A stretch of 64,000 nucleotides of DNA, taken from positions 1 through 64,000 of the forward strand of contig JAFZOI010000024.1 in the NCBI GenBank assembly GCA_017550645.1. Reading direction: 5' to 3'. Of this stretch, positions 1 through 18,120 are shown in pieces; positions within the stretch are counted from its first letter, which is position 1; each line of letters begins with the position of its first letter. The position numbers and the translations under genes were made by a program. The notes under the pieces were generated by a model. The model ran no database searches, was not told the DNA's origin, and saw only the letters and a program-made list of their open reading frames with translations. The DNA is from Oscillospiraceae bacterium. Lineage in GTDB: Bacteria; Bacillota; Clostridia; Oscillospirales; Oscillospiraceae.

Positions 1-285
1 GATCATGTTCTTGATATAGTCGGCGTGGCCCGGGCAGTCGACGTGAGCATAGTGACGGGCAGCCGTCTGATACTCGACGTGGGCGGTGTTGATCGTGATA
101 CCGCGGGCTCTCTCTTCGGGAGCCTTATCGATCTGATCGTAAGCAGTATAGGACGCGGCATCGGGGTTAGCCATGTTCAGGACCTTGGTGATGGCGGCGG
201 TAAGGGTCGTCTTACCATGGTCGATGTGGCCGATGGTGCCGATGTTTACATGGGGCTTGGTTCTCTCAAATTTCGCCTTGGCCAT
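1..285 (-). CDS. tuf: Elongation factor Tu, N-terminal part (cut by window edge)
   Basis: EF-Tu is the GTPase that delivers aminoacyl-tRNA to the ribosome. Only the first 95 residues lie in the window; the frame is still open at base 1. Visible are the start [20 protein letters not shown], the P-loop GHIDHGKT at residues 19-26, the switch I region ending in [12 protein letters not shown], and the G3 element DCPGH. The ATG at 285 follows an AAGGAGG ribosome-binding site. It is the last visible gene of the rpsL-rpsG-fusA-tuf string, 99 bases below fusA, and that gap holds its own promoter-like sequence. Confidence 0.97.
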   Translation of the reverse strand, partial: MAKAKFERTKPHVNIGTIGHIDHGKTTLTAAITKVLNMANPDAASYTAYDQIDKAPEERARGITINTAHVEYQTAARHYAHVDCPGHADYIKNMI

Positions 286-352
286 TGTAGTGGTAGCCTC
301 CTTAAAAATAGTTGATATTGTTGAAATGATTGCTTACTTACTCTAAAAATTG

Positions 353-381
353 ATTTTACAGCATTTCGTCCGTTTTTGCAA
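353..381 (-). promoter_or_regulatory. Probable sigma-A promoter for tuf
   Basis: On the minus strand TTGCAA (376-381) and TAAAAT (353-358) are 17 bases apart, starting four bases after the fusA stop. This would let tuf be transcribed separately from the rest of the str operon. Inferred from sequence only. Confidence 0.6.
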
Positions 382-384
382 CAC

Positions 385-2463
<2,079 letters not shown>

Positions 2464-2509
2464 CTTAAACTCCTTGATATCGTTCAGAGGTCGATCGCGG
2501 GGACCCGGA

Positions 2510-2980
2510 TCACCATCTGTAATGCGCGAAGGCCTTGTTGGACTCCGCCATCTTGTGGGTGTCCTCACGCTTCTTGACCGCGTTGCCGAGGTTGTTGGAG
2601 GCGTCGAGGATCTCGCCGGCGAGACGTTCCTTCATGGTCTTCTCGCCGCGGGCGCGCGAATAACTGGTCAGCCAGCGAAGGCCGAGTGTCTGCCGACGGT
2701 CGGCGCGGACTTCGATAGGCACCTGGTAGGTCGAACCGCCGACGCGGCGGGCCTTGACCTCCAGAGACGGCATGATGTTGTCAAGAGCCGCCGTAAAAAC
2801 GTCGAGAGCGGGCTTGCCGGATTTCTCGGCAATGATGTCGAAAGCGTCGTAGACGACCTTCTGAGCCACGCCCTTCTTACCGTCGAGCATGATGCTGTTG
2901 ATAAGCTTGGTCACCAGAACACTGTTATACACAGGATCGGGTATGATCTCTCTTTTAGGGACGTTACCTCTTCTGGGCAC
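2510..2980 (-). CDS. rpsG: Small-subunit ribosomal protein S7
   Basis: S7 nucleates assembly of the 30S head by binding the 3' major domain of 16S rRNA. The product is 156 residues, the standard length, with [19 protein letters not shown] at the N terminus and FAHYRW at the C terminus. An upstream ATG at 2998 is in frame, but it sits on the ribosome-binding site GGAGG; the GTG at 2980, with a normal spacer and the family's usual N terminus, is the better start. It is the second gene of the str operon, between rpsL and fusA. Confidence 0.97.
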   Translation of the reverse strand: MPRRGNVPKREIIPDPVYNSVLVTKLINSIMLDGKKGVAQKVVYDAFDIIAEKSGKPALDVFTAALDNIMPSLEVKARRVGGSTYQVPIEVRADRRQTLGLRWLTSYSRARGEKTMKERLAGEILDASNNLGNAVKKREDTHKMAESNKAFAHYRW

Positions 2981-3116
2981 TGTACTTCCCTCCTTCATAA
3001 AATGATTTCACAGGTACTCGAAAGACGGCGGTCTCCCGCCGCTCCCGTATTGCGCCCCGATAGGTTATATATCGAGGCATGGAAGCAATACGCTCCCAGC
3101 GCGAATTCTCTCGCAA

Positions 3117-3536
3117 TTACTTTCCGGCCTTCGGACGCTTGGCGCCGTACTTGGAACGGGCCTGCTTGCGGTTGGCAACGCCCTGGGAATCGAGAGTGCC
3201 GCGGATGATGTGGTAACGTACGCCGGGGAGGTCCTTGACACGGCCGCCTCTGATCATGACGATCGAGTGCTCCTGAAGATTGTGGCCGATGCCGGGGATA
3301 TAGGCCGTCACCTCATAGCCGTTGGTAAGGCGCACACGGGCGACCTTGCGGAGAGCCGAGTTCGGCTTCTTCGGGGTCTGGGTACGAACGACAGTGCATA
3401 CGCCGCGCTTCTGGGGAGAGCTCAGATCGGTCTCTTTGTTCTTGAGAGTGTTGAGGCCTTTCTGCATGGCGGGCGAAGTGGACTTGTAAGCCACGGTTTC
3501 CCTGCCCTTCCTGACAAGCTGGTTAAAAGTAGGCAT
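3117..3536 (-). CDS. rpsL: Small-subunit ribosomal protein S12
   Basis: S12 is a decoding-centre protein. The 139-residue product has the usual [10 protein letters not shown] (residues 55-64) and [13 protein letters not shown] motifs; the lysines where streptomycin-resistance substitutions occur are wild type. Its length matches the longer Firmicute form rather than the 124-residue enterobacterial form. The ATG at 3536 has AGGAGG upstream and is the first gene after a strong promoter, so it heads the str operon. No L7Ae-like gene (ybxF) lies between it and rpoC, as would be found in Bacillus. Confidence 0.98.
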   Translation of the reverse strand: MPTFNQLVRKGRETVAYKSTSPAMQKGLNTLKNKETDLSSPQKRGVCTVVRTQTPKKPNSALRKVARVRLTNGYEVTAYIPGIGHNLQEHSIVMIRGGRVKDLPGVRYHIIRGTLDSQGVANRKQARSKYGAKRPKAGK

Positions 3537-3574
3537 GAACTTCCTCCTTTCCTGAAATAATCTCGCAATTTGGC

Positions 3575-3603
3575 ATTATAGCAAAACTGCATTTATTAGT
3601 CAA
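3575..3603 (-). promoter_or_regulatory. Sigma-A promoter of the str operon
   Basis: Minus-strand TTGACT (3598-3603) and TATAAT (3575-3580) are separated by exactly 17 bases. It is close to consensus and lies between rpoC and rpsL, so the ribosomal genes need not depend on read-through from rpoBC. Confidence 0.85.
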
Positions 3604-3668
3604 CGCAAATTTTTGCGCCGGACCGACTTTTTTTCGCGCCCTTTCGGGCGGCTTCGGGGAGCCCGTCG

Positions 3669-11014
<7,346 letters not shown>

Positions 11015-11089
11015 GGGTCGATCACTCCTGTAACGTGTAGTTACCGCATGATACACGCGGCAGCGTTGTCTGTGTTTTCGCGTATGTGC

Positions 11090-11146
11090 TTGACTTGGAA
11101 TTCGTTTGTGTTATGCTGTTTGTGTAAGCGCCGAAAGAGGCGCCTT
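11090..11146 (+). other. Plus-strand promoter-like and terminator-like pair antisense to the rpoB leader
   Basis: TTGACT (11090-11095) and TATGCT (11112-11117), 16 bases apart, read on the plus strand. About ten bases later the stem GCGCC-GAAAGA-GGCGC is followed by five T residues. Together they would make a transcript of only about 25 bases, or an early stop for transcription towards the glycosyltransferase gene. On the minus strand the same hairpin lies near the 5' end of the rpoB leader. Function is unknown. Confidence 0.35.
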
Positions 11147-11172
11147 TTTCATTTTTGACCATATAGCAAGTC

Positions 11173-11201
11173 ATTTTATCAAATGAAAAAGGGCTTGTCA
11201 A
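11173..11201 (-). promoter_or_regulatory. Sigma-A promoter of rpoBC
   Basis: Minus-strand TTGACA (11196-11201) and TAAAAT (11173-11178) are 17 bases apart. It predicts a leader of about 150 bases before rpoB. A weaker plus-strand promoter (TTGACC at 11155) overlaps the same DNA and could serve the divergent gene at 11252. Confidence 0.85.
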
Positions 11202-11251
11202 GCGGAAATTTGTTAAAAGACAGGGCTTTTCGGGCCCTTCGGGAGGCATAA

Positions 11252-12616
11252 ATGAGCGCTCGCACCTCTAAGATACTCGCCGCGGCGATCCCCGGCGTCT
11301 TTTTCGTTCTCTGCGCGGCCTTCGGAGCCCGTCTTCTCGGCGTAAGCTCCCCCGCCGCAGTCGCCATAGTGACGCTCGGCATGGCAGTATGCGGAGCGGC
11401 GGCCTTCCTTATGCTCTCATCCCTGCGCGTCGTCGGCACGGCCGGCAGATGCGCGGCTTTTTTTATACCCGTCCTCGTTCTTCTGCTGCTGAGGATGCTC
11501 GTCTTCAACTATCAGACGCTCGACTATCAGGACTTTCTCGCGCCGTGGACGCAGTACTTCCGCTCGCACGGAGGCCTCGCCGCGATAGGCAAGAACGTCG
11601 GCAACTACAACGTGCCCTACCTCGTCTTCCTCGCGATATGCTCTTACCTTCCCGTCTCGGAGCTATACCTTATTAAATTATTCTCCGTATTCTTCGACCT
11701 CGTGCTCGCGTGGGCGCTTTCCAAGATGGTGCGGCGCGTCACGGGCAGCGAGATAAGGACGGGGCTCTGCTTCGCCGTCACGCTCCTGCTGCCGACGGTC
11801 TTTCTCAACGGCGCGCTCTGGGGCCAGTGCGACAGCGTATACTCCTCGCTCACGCTGCTATCTGTCGCGCTCGTGCTGGAGGAAAAGCCAGTCCCCGCGC
11901 TGATAGCCGCCGGCGTCGCCTTCGCATTCAAGCTGCAGGCGATATTCGTCCTGCCGATGTTCGCGGCGTTTCTCTTCACGGGGCGCGTCAAATGGTACCA
12001 CCTGCCCATATTCCCCGCGGCGTACCTCGCCGCAGTCTCTCCGGCGATAATAGCGAGCCGCGGTTTCTGGGATACCGTCCTGACCTATCTCAGCGACGCC
12101 TCGACGATAGGCACGGGACTGAATTATAATTCGCCGTCGGTCTTCGCGTTCATAACGAAGGTCGGCGATCCGGTCCGCGCGGGAAGGATCGGCATGCTCG
12201 TCTCATTCGCGATCTGCGCGATAATGATAATAGTCGTCATAATTCGACGCCGTAATGTCGGGAGCCTCGAGCTCGTCGTCTGCACGGCGATCCTCGCGGT
12301 CGGCGTTCCCCTCTTTCTCCCGCACATGCACGACCGCTATTTCTTCCTCGCAGACGCCGCCGCGCTGGCCGTCGCGTTCTGCGTTCCGAAGCTTGCGATC
12401 GTCGCTCCGCTCACGAGTTTCGCGTCATTGCTGGGTTATCACGCATATCTGAAAATGAGATACCTCCTCCAGATGAAATGGGGGTTCTACGCGCTGTTTA
12501 TCGCGCTGATCGCGCTGATCGCGTTTTTCATCGTGCGGATAGCGAGAAAAAACGAAACTATTTTTACGACCGACGAAGAAACCACACGGATAAAAGATAG
12601 ACATAATACCATGTGA
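11252..12616 (+). CDS. GT-C fold membrane glycosyltransferase (Gpi18/PIG-M-like mannosyltransferase family)
   Basis: This 454-residue protein has about ten hydrophobic segments. It resembles bacterial members of the Gpi18-like family, which move a sugar from a polyprenyl-phosphate donor on the outer face of the membrane. Supporting features are the acidic first loop (LDYQDFLAPWTQYF, near residue 90), GALWGQCDSVYS, FKLQAIFVLPMF and the C-terminal LPHMHDRYFFLADA. The ATG at 11252 follows GGGAGG. It stands alone, divergent from rpoB and followed by a hairpin terminator. Sugar and acceptor cannot be read from the sequence. Confidence 0.8.
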   Translation: MSARTSKILAAAIPGVFFVLCAAFGARLLGVSSPAAVAIVTLGMAVCGAAAFLMLSSLRVVGTAGRCAAFFIPVLVLLLLRMLVFNYQTLDYQDFLAPWTQYFRSHGGLAAIGKNVGNYNVPYLVFLAICSYLPVSELYLIKLFSVFFDLVLAWALSKMVRRVTGSEIRTGLCFAVTLLLPTVFLNGALWGQCDSVYSSLTLLSVALVLEEKPVPALIAAGVAFAFKLQAIFVLPMFAAFLFTGRVKWYHLPIFPAAYLAAVSPAIIASRGFWDTVLTYLSDASTIGTGLNYNSPSVFAFITKVGDPVRAGRIGMLVSFAICAIMIIVVIIRRRNVGSLELVVCTAILAVGVPLFLPHMHDRYFFLADAAALAVAFCVPKLAIVAPLTSFASLLGYHAYLKMRYLLQMKWGFYALFIALIALIAFFIVRIARKNETIFTTDEETTRIKDRHNTM

Positions 12617-12652
12617 CGCCCAAATACCCCCAAATTCGAATACTGACGAATA

Positions 12653-12688
12653 ATGCGGACGCCCAACATAGGGCGTCCGCATTTCTTG
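12653..12688 (+). terminator. Intrinsic terminator after the glycosyltransferase gene
   Basis: A perfect 12-base-pair stem (12653-12664 with 12671-12682) with a 6-base loop is followed by TTCTTGATT. The T tract is weak but the stem is very stable. Confidence 0.65.
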
Positions 12689-12811
12689 ATTATGCGCATA
12701 TCTTGTGTAACTTTTTGTAGTATTTTGTATCAGACAAATTCTGACATTTTTCGGCTTAGTTTACATAATATATATATGGTGGTGAATGAGAACTGCATAA
12801 AAGCAGATATA

Positions 12812-12840
12812 TTGACAAATGTGGTGAATTGTAGTATACT
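12812..12840 (+). promoter_or_regulatory. Sigma-A promoter of the 3D-domain protein gene
   Basis: TTGACA (12812-12817) and TATACT (12835-12840) are 17 bases apart, in an AT-rich stretch of about 220 bases that is otherwise featureless. Confidence 0.85.
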
Positions 12841-12909
12841 TAGTCCACTTCATACGTATAATAGCTTTGTAACATCTTGTTACAATAAGTATTAGAAGTG
12901 GAGATCAAA

Positions 12910-13992
12910 ATGGCTGAAAAATCAAAAAAGACGCTCGTTTTTACCGGGCGTCGCGTCATGATCGTATTGGTTTTCGCCGTCGTCATCGCCCTGCTCTCTT
13001 TTGCTTTTTCCGCGAATAATACATATTTACTCAACGGCGACGACATGTCCCCCGCATTCGCGGCGAACAACGTCGACCCGGACGGCGAACCGCATCCCTG
13101 CACGCTCAGCGTACGCGCGGGCACGCGCACTCTCAATATTGAATGCCTCAGCGACGATTCCGTCGGCGACGCGCTCGCCGAGGCCGGCATAGAGCTCGGC
13201 GACGGCGACATCCTCAACTATCTGCCGGAGGACCGCGTATGGGACGGCATGGAGCTTGAGCTCACGCTCTACCCGATGGCGCAGTCCCCCTACCTCTCCG
13301 CCCCCGTAACGGGGCTTGCCTGCGCTCAGCCGGCAACGGCTCCCGACGCGCTGACCGAGGTCGGCGAATCGCTCGGCGGAGCGGCGCGCGGCATGCTCGC
13401 CTCCGGCGACGTGCTCGACGGGTACTACGTCAGGCTCGCGGAGAGCTTTTCCGTCCCCGTCGATACGGTCGCGTCCGCGCACTACACGTCGGACAGCTTC
13501 GTCGTCGCGCCGAAGCGGACGAAGGCGGACCTTGCGCGCGGGGTCTACTCCCCTCTCAACGACCCCGACGCAGCGCACGAATACGGCTCGGGCATAACGA
13601 CCTTCGGCGAAGGCGGCAACTACACCGGCGAGACCGTCTGGACCTTTGACGACGCGGGCGGCGTCATCACGACCGCCACGGGCGAGACCGTCAGCTACTC
13701 CTACGTCATCGACGTCTCGGCGACGGCGTACACGACCGAGAACACGCGCAACAGGATAACGGCCACCGGCACCGTCGCGAGAGTCGGCGCCATCGCGGTC
13801 GACCCGACGGTAATCCCTTACGGCACGAGGATGTACATCGTCTCGCGCTACGGCAACTGGATATACGGCTACGCGACCGCGGAGGACTGCGGCGGCGGCA
13901 TCAAAGGCCGCCGCGTCGACCTCTTCTATGACACGATATACGAATGCTTCCAGTTCGGCGTACGCAACGCGAGGATATATGTACTCAACTGA
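12910..13992 (+). CDS. DUF348/3D-domain cell-wall protein (YabE/RpfB-like)
   Basis: This 360-residue protein has a short cytoplasmic start, one membrane segment (about residues 15-35) and an exported body. Residues about 57-105 resemble a DUF348 module (TLSVRAGTRTLNIEC, VGDALAEAGIEL). The last 95 residues form a 3D domain, with ATAYTTENTRNRITATG, AVDPTVIPYGTRMYI, AEDCGGGIKGRRVDLFYD: the three aspartates of the MltA-like catalytic fold. Such proteins are thought to cleave peptidoglycan, often in spore or resuscitation contexts. The start is the ATG at 12910 with GGAG six bases upstream, not the GTG at 12898. Confidence 0.85.
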   Translation: MAEKSKKTLVFTGRRVMIVLVFAVVIALLSFAFSANNTYLLNGDDMSPAFAANNVDPDGEPHPCTLSVRAGTRTLNIECLSDDSVGDALAEAGIELGDGDILNYLPEDRVWDGMELELTLYPMAQSPYLSAPVTGLACAQPATAPDALTEVGESLGGAARGMLASGDVLDGYYVRLAESFSVPVDTVASAHYTSDSFVVAPKRTKADLARGVYSPLNDPDAAHEYGSGITTFGEGGNYTGETVWTFDDAGGVITTATGETVSYSYVIDVSATAYTTENTRNRITATGTVARVGAIAVDPTVIPYGTRMYIVSRYGNWIYGYATAEDCGGGIKGRRVDLFYDTIYECFQFGVRNARIYVLN

Positions 13993-14006
13993 AACATGCA
14001 AAAAAA

Positions 14007-14046
14007 GATCCCCCGTTCCGGCCGGAACGGGGGATCCTTTTTGTTT
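14007..14046. terminator. Bidirectional terminator between convergent genes
   Basis: A perfect palindromic stem built on GATCCCCCGTTCC and its complement is flanked by A6 on the left and CTTTTTGTTTT on the right, so it can end transcription from both sides. Confidence 0.9.
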
Positions 14047-14052
14047 TACTTA

Positions 14053-15354
14053 TCAAAGATATCCGAGCTTGCGGGCTTCCTCGCGGAGCTCGGCGCGGAA
14101 ATCGGGGTGCGCGATGGCTATGAGGTTGTTGACCCTCTCGCGGACGCTGCGGCCACTCAGGCGAGCGACGCCGTACTCGGTCACGACGTTGTCGGCGATG
14201 GAGCGCGGGATCGTGACGACCGCGCCGGGGGTGAGCGTCGCCTTTATGCGGCTGACCGTGCCCTTGGCCGCCGTCGACGGGAGGGTGATGATGCCGCGGC
14301 CGCCCTTGGACTGGGAAACGCCGTAGGCAAACTCGAAGGCGCCGCCCTCGCCGGAAAACTGCACGGGGCCTATGCTCTCGGAGCATATCTGGCCTGTGAT
14401 GTCGACCTCGAGCGCGCTGTTGACGGAGACCATGTTGTCGATCTTGGCTATGTTGAAGGGGTCGTTAGTGTACTTAGCCGGGCAGATGCGGACGTTCGGG
14501 TTGGACTCGAGGATCTTGAATAGCTTTTCGTCGCCGAGGACGAAGGAGCCGATGTGCAGGCCCTTGTCCATCGTCTTCTTGCTGCCGTTTATGACGCCGG
14601 CCTCGATGAGATCGCCGACGTAGGAGCTGAACATCTCGGTGTGCAGGCCGAGATCGTGGCGCGAAAAGAGGTTGGTCGCGATGGTGTCGGGCATGCCGCC
14701 GATGCCGATCTGGATGCAGTCGCCGTCCTTGATGAGCTCGGAGGCGTAGCCGCCGACGGCCTTGTCGACCTCGCTCGGCGTGCTGCGCGGGACGATGAAG
14801 AGCGGCGTATTGACCTCGGTCAGGCGTGTGACGCGCTCGATGGGGATCTCAATGGAGCCCTTAATCCTCGGCAGGGCAGGATTGACCTCGAGGAGTATCT
14901 TGTCGGCGGCCTCGATGGCCTCCGTCTCGAAGAGCATCTCGCCGGAGACGAGGAACTTGCCGTTTTCGTCCATGGGCGTGCAGGCCGCAAGGAAGACGTT
15001 GGCCTTCCTGTGGCGGTAGCGCACGGGCAGATAGTCGTGCAGGTGGCAGGGATAGAACGTCACGAGGCCGTTCTTGAAGCCCTCGCGGACGCCCGGCTCA
15101 AAGAAATGGGAGACTATGTCTATCTTATCGCGCATTTCGGGCATTTTATATACGGGATACGGGATGCCCTTGGCGCGGAGGATCTCGATGTTCTCGACGC
15201 GCGGGACTATCTTCTGGATATTGCTGAGTATCTCCACGGGCTCGCAGAGGTTGCCCGCCGGGCAGAGGATGTCGCCGGTCTCGATGCAGTCGAGGCAGTC
15301 GTCGACCGAGCCGAGCTTGTCCTGATACATGGCCTGATAATCGCTGTAGTTCAT
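14053..15354 (-). CDS. Acyl-CoA:acetate CoA-transferase (4-hydroxybutyrate/butyryl-CoA transferase family)
   Basis: This 433-residue protein belongs to the family I acetyl-CoA hydrolase/transferase group that includes butyryl-CoA:acetate and 4-hydroxybutyrate CoA-transferases. It would move CoA from an acyl-CoA to acetate as the last step of butyrate or related fermentation. Seen are the GIGGMP motif at 217-222, a glutamate at 240 (in LHTEMFSSYVG) at the position of the catalytic glutamate of Clostridium aminobutyricum AbfT, and the C-terminal SGEGGAFEFAYG region. Substrate choice cannot be decided. It is a single-gene unit with its own promoter and shares a terminator with the convergent 3D-domain gene. 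Confidence 0.85.
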   Translation of the reverse strand: MNYSDYQAMYQDKLGSVDDCLDCIETGDILCPAGNLCEPVEILSNIQKIVPRVENIEILRAKGIPYPVYKMPEMRDKIDIVSHFFEPGVREGFKNGLVTFYPCHLHDYLPVRYRHRKANVFLAACTPMDENGKFLVSGEMLFETEAIEAADKILLEVNPALPRIKGSIEIPIERVTRLTEVNTPLFIVPRSTPSEVDKAVGGYASELIKDGDCIQIGIGGMPDTIATNLFSRHDLGLHTEMFSSYVGDLIEAGVINGSKKTMDKGLHIGSFVLGDEKLFKILESNPNVRICPAKYTNDPFNIAKIDNMVSVNSALEVDITGQICSESIGPVQFSGEGGAFEFAYGVSQSKGGRGIITLPSTAAKGTVSRIKATLTPGAVVTIPRSIADNVVTEYGVARLSGRSVRERVNNLIAIAHPDFRAELREEARKLGYL

Positions 15355-15390
15355 AAGGTGTCACGCCTCCAGAATGGTCTTTGATTGAAG

Positions 15391-15418
15391 ATTATAGCAT
15401 AATACGCCGAAAAAACAA
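15391..15418 (-). promoter_or_regulatory. Promoter of the CoA-transferase gene
   Basis: Minus-strand TTGTTT (15413-15418) and TATAAT (15391-15396) are 16 bases apart, ten bases below the whiA stop. Confidence 0.7.
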
Positions 15419-15427
15419 GGGAGGATT

Positions 15428-16330
15428 TTATCTCTGCTCGGCAAGCTCGATGAGCTTGTTGAGCCTGTGGCTAAGGCACGACTTCGTGACGGGCGGGTCG
15501 AGCGAATCCGCGAGCTCGGCGAGACTCGCCTCGGGGCTCGCAAGACGCGCGCGCGCCGTCTCCTTGAGCTTGTCCGAGAGCGATTCGAGAGCGCCCGTGC
15601 TCTCGAGCTTCTCTATGGCCGCGACCTGCCGCACGGCGGCGTTTACCATCTTTTCGAGGTTGGCCGTGTCGCAGTTTACCTTGCGGTTGACGGTGTTGCG
15701 CATCTCTTTTTCTATTTTCGCCGTCATCATGTCCATCGCGCCGATCGGCGCGCCTATGGTCGTAAGGATGTCCTCGATGGCGGCGCTCTGCTTAAAATAC
15801 GTTATATAATTCCCCGCGCGCGAGGTGCTTCCCGGATCGAAGCCGAGCTCGCCGAGCAGCGAGAACGTCTCGCGCGCGACGTTATAGTGGCTCGTGACGA
15901 GCTCGAGGTGGTAGCGCTTGCCGGGATCCGTCACGGAGCCGCCCGCGAGGAAGGCCCCGCGGATGAACGACACGCGGCAGCAGTCCTCCTCAAGGACGCC
16001 GAGATTGACGTGGTGAGCCAGCAGCGCGTCCGCGCCGCAGCCGTAGCGCTCGAGCAGGGCGCCTATATGCGCCTCGTCGGACATGGTCAGCACGAGCTTG
16101 CCCTCCCCCTCCGGGTCGCCGGAGACGGAGTCGAAGCCGAAGCCGAAAAGCTCCTTTACCAGCCATTCGATACGCGACGCAAAGGCGCGGTTTTCCGTCA
16201 CGATCCGCACCTCGGAGGGCGAGAACGTGTTGCAGAAAAGCAGCGCGCCGTAAGCCTCCGCCGCCATGCAGCAGGGCTTGAGCTTCGTCTGCCTGCATAT
16301 CTCGTTTTTTACTCTCGACGAAAATGACAT
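15428..16330 (-). CDS. whiA: DNA-binding protein WhiA
   Basis: WhiA links nucleotide-sugar or carbon status to cell division and chromosome segregation in Firmicutes and is a sporulation regulator in actinomycetes. The 300-residue product has the N-terminal LAGLIDADG-like fold (RGAFLAGGSVTDP near residue 125) and a C-terminal helix-turn-helix (LAELADSLDPPVTKSCLSHR). The ATG at 16330 has only a weak GGAGA upstream and sits inside the recurring motif GTTAACATAATG. It is last in hprK-murB-rapZ-whiA, 22 bases below rapZ; the yvcK gene that normally separates them is absent. Confidence 0.95.
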   Translation of the reverse strand: MSFSSRVKNEICRQTKLKPCCMAAEAYGALLFCNTFSPSEVRIVTENRAFASRIEWLVKELFGFGFDSVSGDPEGEGKLVLTMSDEAHIGALLERYGCGADALLAHHVNLGVLEEDCCRVSFIRGAFLAGGSVTDPGKRYHLELVTSHYNVARETFSLLGELGFDPGSTSRAGNYITYFKQSAAIEDILTTIGAPIGAMDMMTAKIEKEMRNTVNRKVNCDTANLEKMVNAAVRQVAAIEKLESTGALESLSDKLKETARARLASPEASLAELADSLDPPVTKSCLSHRLNKLIELAEQR

Positions 16331-16352
16331 TATGTTAACTAATTCTCCGCGG

Positions 16353-17213
16353 CTATTTCGCGGCGTCTCTGTGCGTCAGGACGGTCTCGCAGCCCGCCGC
16401 GCGGCATATCTCGGCAACCTTCGCCGCGATGGCGACGCTTCTGTGCCTCCCGCCCGTGCAGCCGACAGCGATGACGAGCGAGTGCTTTCCCTCCTCGACG
16501 TAGTTGGGGATCAGAAATCTCAGCAGAGCCTCGAGCTTGTCCATGAATTCGCGGGAAACGGCGCTGTCCATGACGAAGTCGGCGACCTCCTGGTCCTCGC
16601 CCGTCTTCGGCGCGAGCGCCTCGACGTAAAACGGATTGGGCAGAAAACGCACGTCGAAGACGAGGTCGGCGTCCGTCGGGATGCCGTATTTATATCCGAA
16701 CGAGGTCACGATGGCGGTCAACGTCCCGGCCCCGCTCCCCTTCTCGGCAAATCTCCCGGCCAGTTCGCCGCGAAGCCTCGCGAGAGTCAGTCCGGTCGTA
16801 TCTATGATATAGTCCGCGCGCTCGCGCACCGGAGCAAGTATGCTCTTTTCGCGATATACCGCCGCCTCGACATCCTTTCCCTCCGGGTCGAGCGGATGGC
16901 GCCGGCGCGTCTCCTTATAGCGCTTCACTATCGTCTCCGGAGCTGCCTCGATGAAGAGTATCTCATAGTCGACGCCCATGCCCTTCATGTCGTCGAGAGC
17001 CTTGAACAGCGCGTCGAAGCCCTCGCGCCCGCGCGCGTCGCTGACGAGCGCAACGGAATCGTAGCGCCCGCGCGTGGCGAGGCATAGCTCGGCGAAACGG
17101 GGCATGAGCACGGCGGGCATATTGTCCACGACGTAGTAGTTCATGTCCTCAAGAAGGCCGGCGCAGCTGCTCTTTCCGGCTCCGGACAGGCCGGAGATGA
17201 CGAGAAGTTTCAT
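16353..17213 (-). CDS. rapZ: RNase adapter / nucleotide-binding protein RapZ (YvcJ)
   Basis: RapZ-family proteins are P-loop nucleotide-binding proteins; in E. coli RapZ senses glucosamine-6-phosphate and targets GlmZ RNA, and the Bacillus homologue YvcJ affects competence. The 286-residue product has the Walker A GLSGAGKS near residue 8, a NIPAVL-like segment (here VVDNMPAVLMPRF) and the C-terminal signature CTGGRHRSVAIA. Only one base separates it from the murB stop, so the genes are coupled. Its role in this organism is inferred from family and context. Confidence 0.93.
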   Translation of the reverse strand: MKLLVISGLSGAGKSSCAGLLEDMNYYVVDNMPAVLMPRFAELCLATRGRYDSVALVSDARGREGFDALFKALDDMKGMGVDYEILFIEAAPETIVKRYKETRRRHPLDPEGKDVEAAVYREKSILAPVRERADYIIDTTGLTLARLRGELAGRFAEKGSGAGTLTAIVTSFGYKYGIPTDADLVFDVRFLPNPFYVEALAPKTGEDQEVADFVMDSAVSREFMDKLEALLRFLIPNYVEEGKHSLVIAVGCTGGRHRSVAIAAKVAEICRAAGCETVLTHRDAAK

Positions 17214-17214
17214 T

Positions 17215-18120
17215 TCAGTTCACTACCCTTATCTCGGGCTCGAGCATCGTCCCGAAGCGCTCAAAGACGGCGCTTTGGATCTTTTCGATGAGCTCGAGCA
17301 CGTCGGCGCAGGTCGCGCCGCCCGTATTGACTATGAAGCCCGCGTGCTTTTCGGATACGCAGGCCCCGCCCACGCGCAGGCCGCGCAGGCCGCATTCGTC
17401 TATCATGGCCGCGGCATACCCGTTCGCGGGGCGCTTGAAGGCGCTGCCCGCGCTCGGAACGTCGAGCGGCTGGGAGGCGCGGCGCTTTTCCGCGAGCTCG
17501 TCCATGCGGGCGCGTATCGCCTCCGGATCGCCCGGAGCGAGGTCTATCCTGCCGGAGAGGATGTATGATTCCGTTTCGGCAAAGACGCTACGGCGGTACC
17601 CGAAGCGGTGTCCCGCTCCGGTCGTCTCTCGTCTGTTCCCGTCTCCGTCGAGCCAAACGGTACATGCGGCGACGTCCTTCATCTCGCCGCCGTAAGCCCC
17701 GGCGTTCATGAGCAGGGCTCCGCCGAGCGTCCCCGGGATGCCGGCGGCGAACTCGAAGCCCGTGAGCCCCGCGTCGCGCGCGGCGGCTGCTATCTTCGCG
17801 AGCGTCGCGCCTGCCTGAGCGTATACCGACGCGCCTTCGACCCTTATCTCCGGCTCTCCGGAGCGCGTCACGACGACGAAGCGGTCCAGCTCCCCGTCCG
17901 GGGCAAGGATATTGCTGCCGGAGCCTATGAGGAGCGGCTTCACGCCTTTTTTCAGGGCGAAGGCTATCGTTTTTTCAAGCTCGTCTCCGCGCGGAAAGGC
18001 CATAGCGGCGGCGGGCCCGCCTATATGCAGCGTCGTATGGACGCTCATGGGCTCGGCAAGACGCACTTCGAGCCCGGGAAGCGCGCGGGATAACTCTTTG
18101 ACAAATGCTTTAGACAACAT
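17215..18120 (-). CDS. murB: UDP-N-acetylenolpyruvoylglucosamine reductase
   Basis: MurB is the FAD enzyme that reduces UDP-GlcNAc-enolpyruvate to UDP-MurNAc in peptidoglycan precursor synthesis. The 301-residue protein has the FAD-binding segment KPLLIGSGSNIL, the AGIPGTLGGALLMNAGAYG core, the catalytic serine region SAGSAFKRP and a C-terminal glutamate in LEPEIRVV. The pattern is that of type II MurB found in Firmicutes. Its ATG overlaps the hprK stop as TAATG, and rapZ follows after one base. Confidence 0.96.
   Translation of the reverse strand: MLSKAFVKELSRALPGLEVRLAEPMSVHTTLHIGGPAAAMAFPRGDELEKTIAFALKKGVKPLLIGSGSNILAPDGELDRFVVVTRSGEPEIRVEGASVYAQAGATLAKIAAAARDAGLTGFEFAAGIPGTLGGALLMNAGAYGGEMKDVAACTVWLDGDGNRRETTGAGHRFGYRRSVFAETESYILSGRIDLAPGDPEAIRARMDELAEKRRASQPLDVPSAGSAFKRPANGYAAAMIDECGLRGLRVGGACVSEKHAGFIVNTGGATCADVLELIEKIQSAVFERFGTMLEPEIRVVN

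Noticed and set aside
2981..2998. ATG start for rpsG at 2998
   Set aside because: It overlaps the GGAGG ribosome-binding site of the GTG start and makes S7 six residues too long.
3627..3650. Stem CGCCC-TTTC-GGGCG with a T run, considered as terminator of rpoC
   Set aside because: The T run lies on the wrong side for minus-strand transcription.
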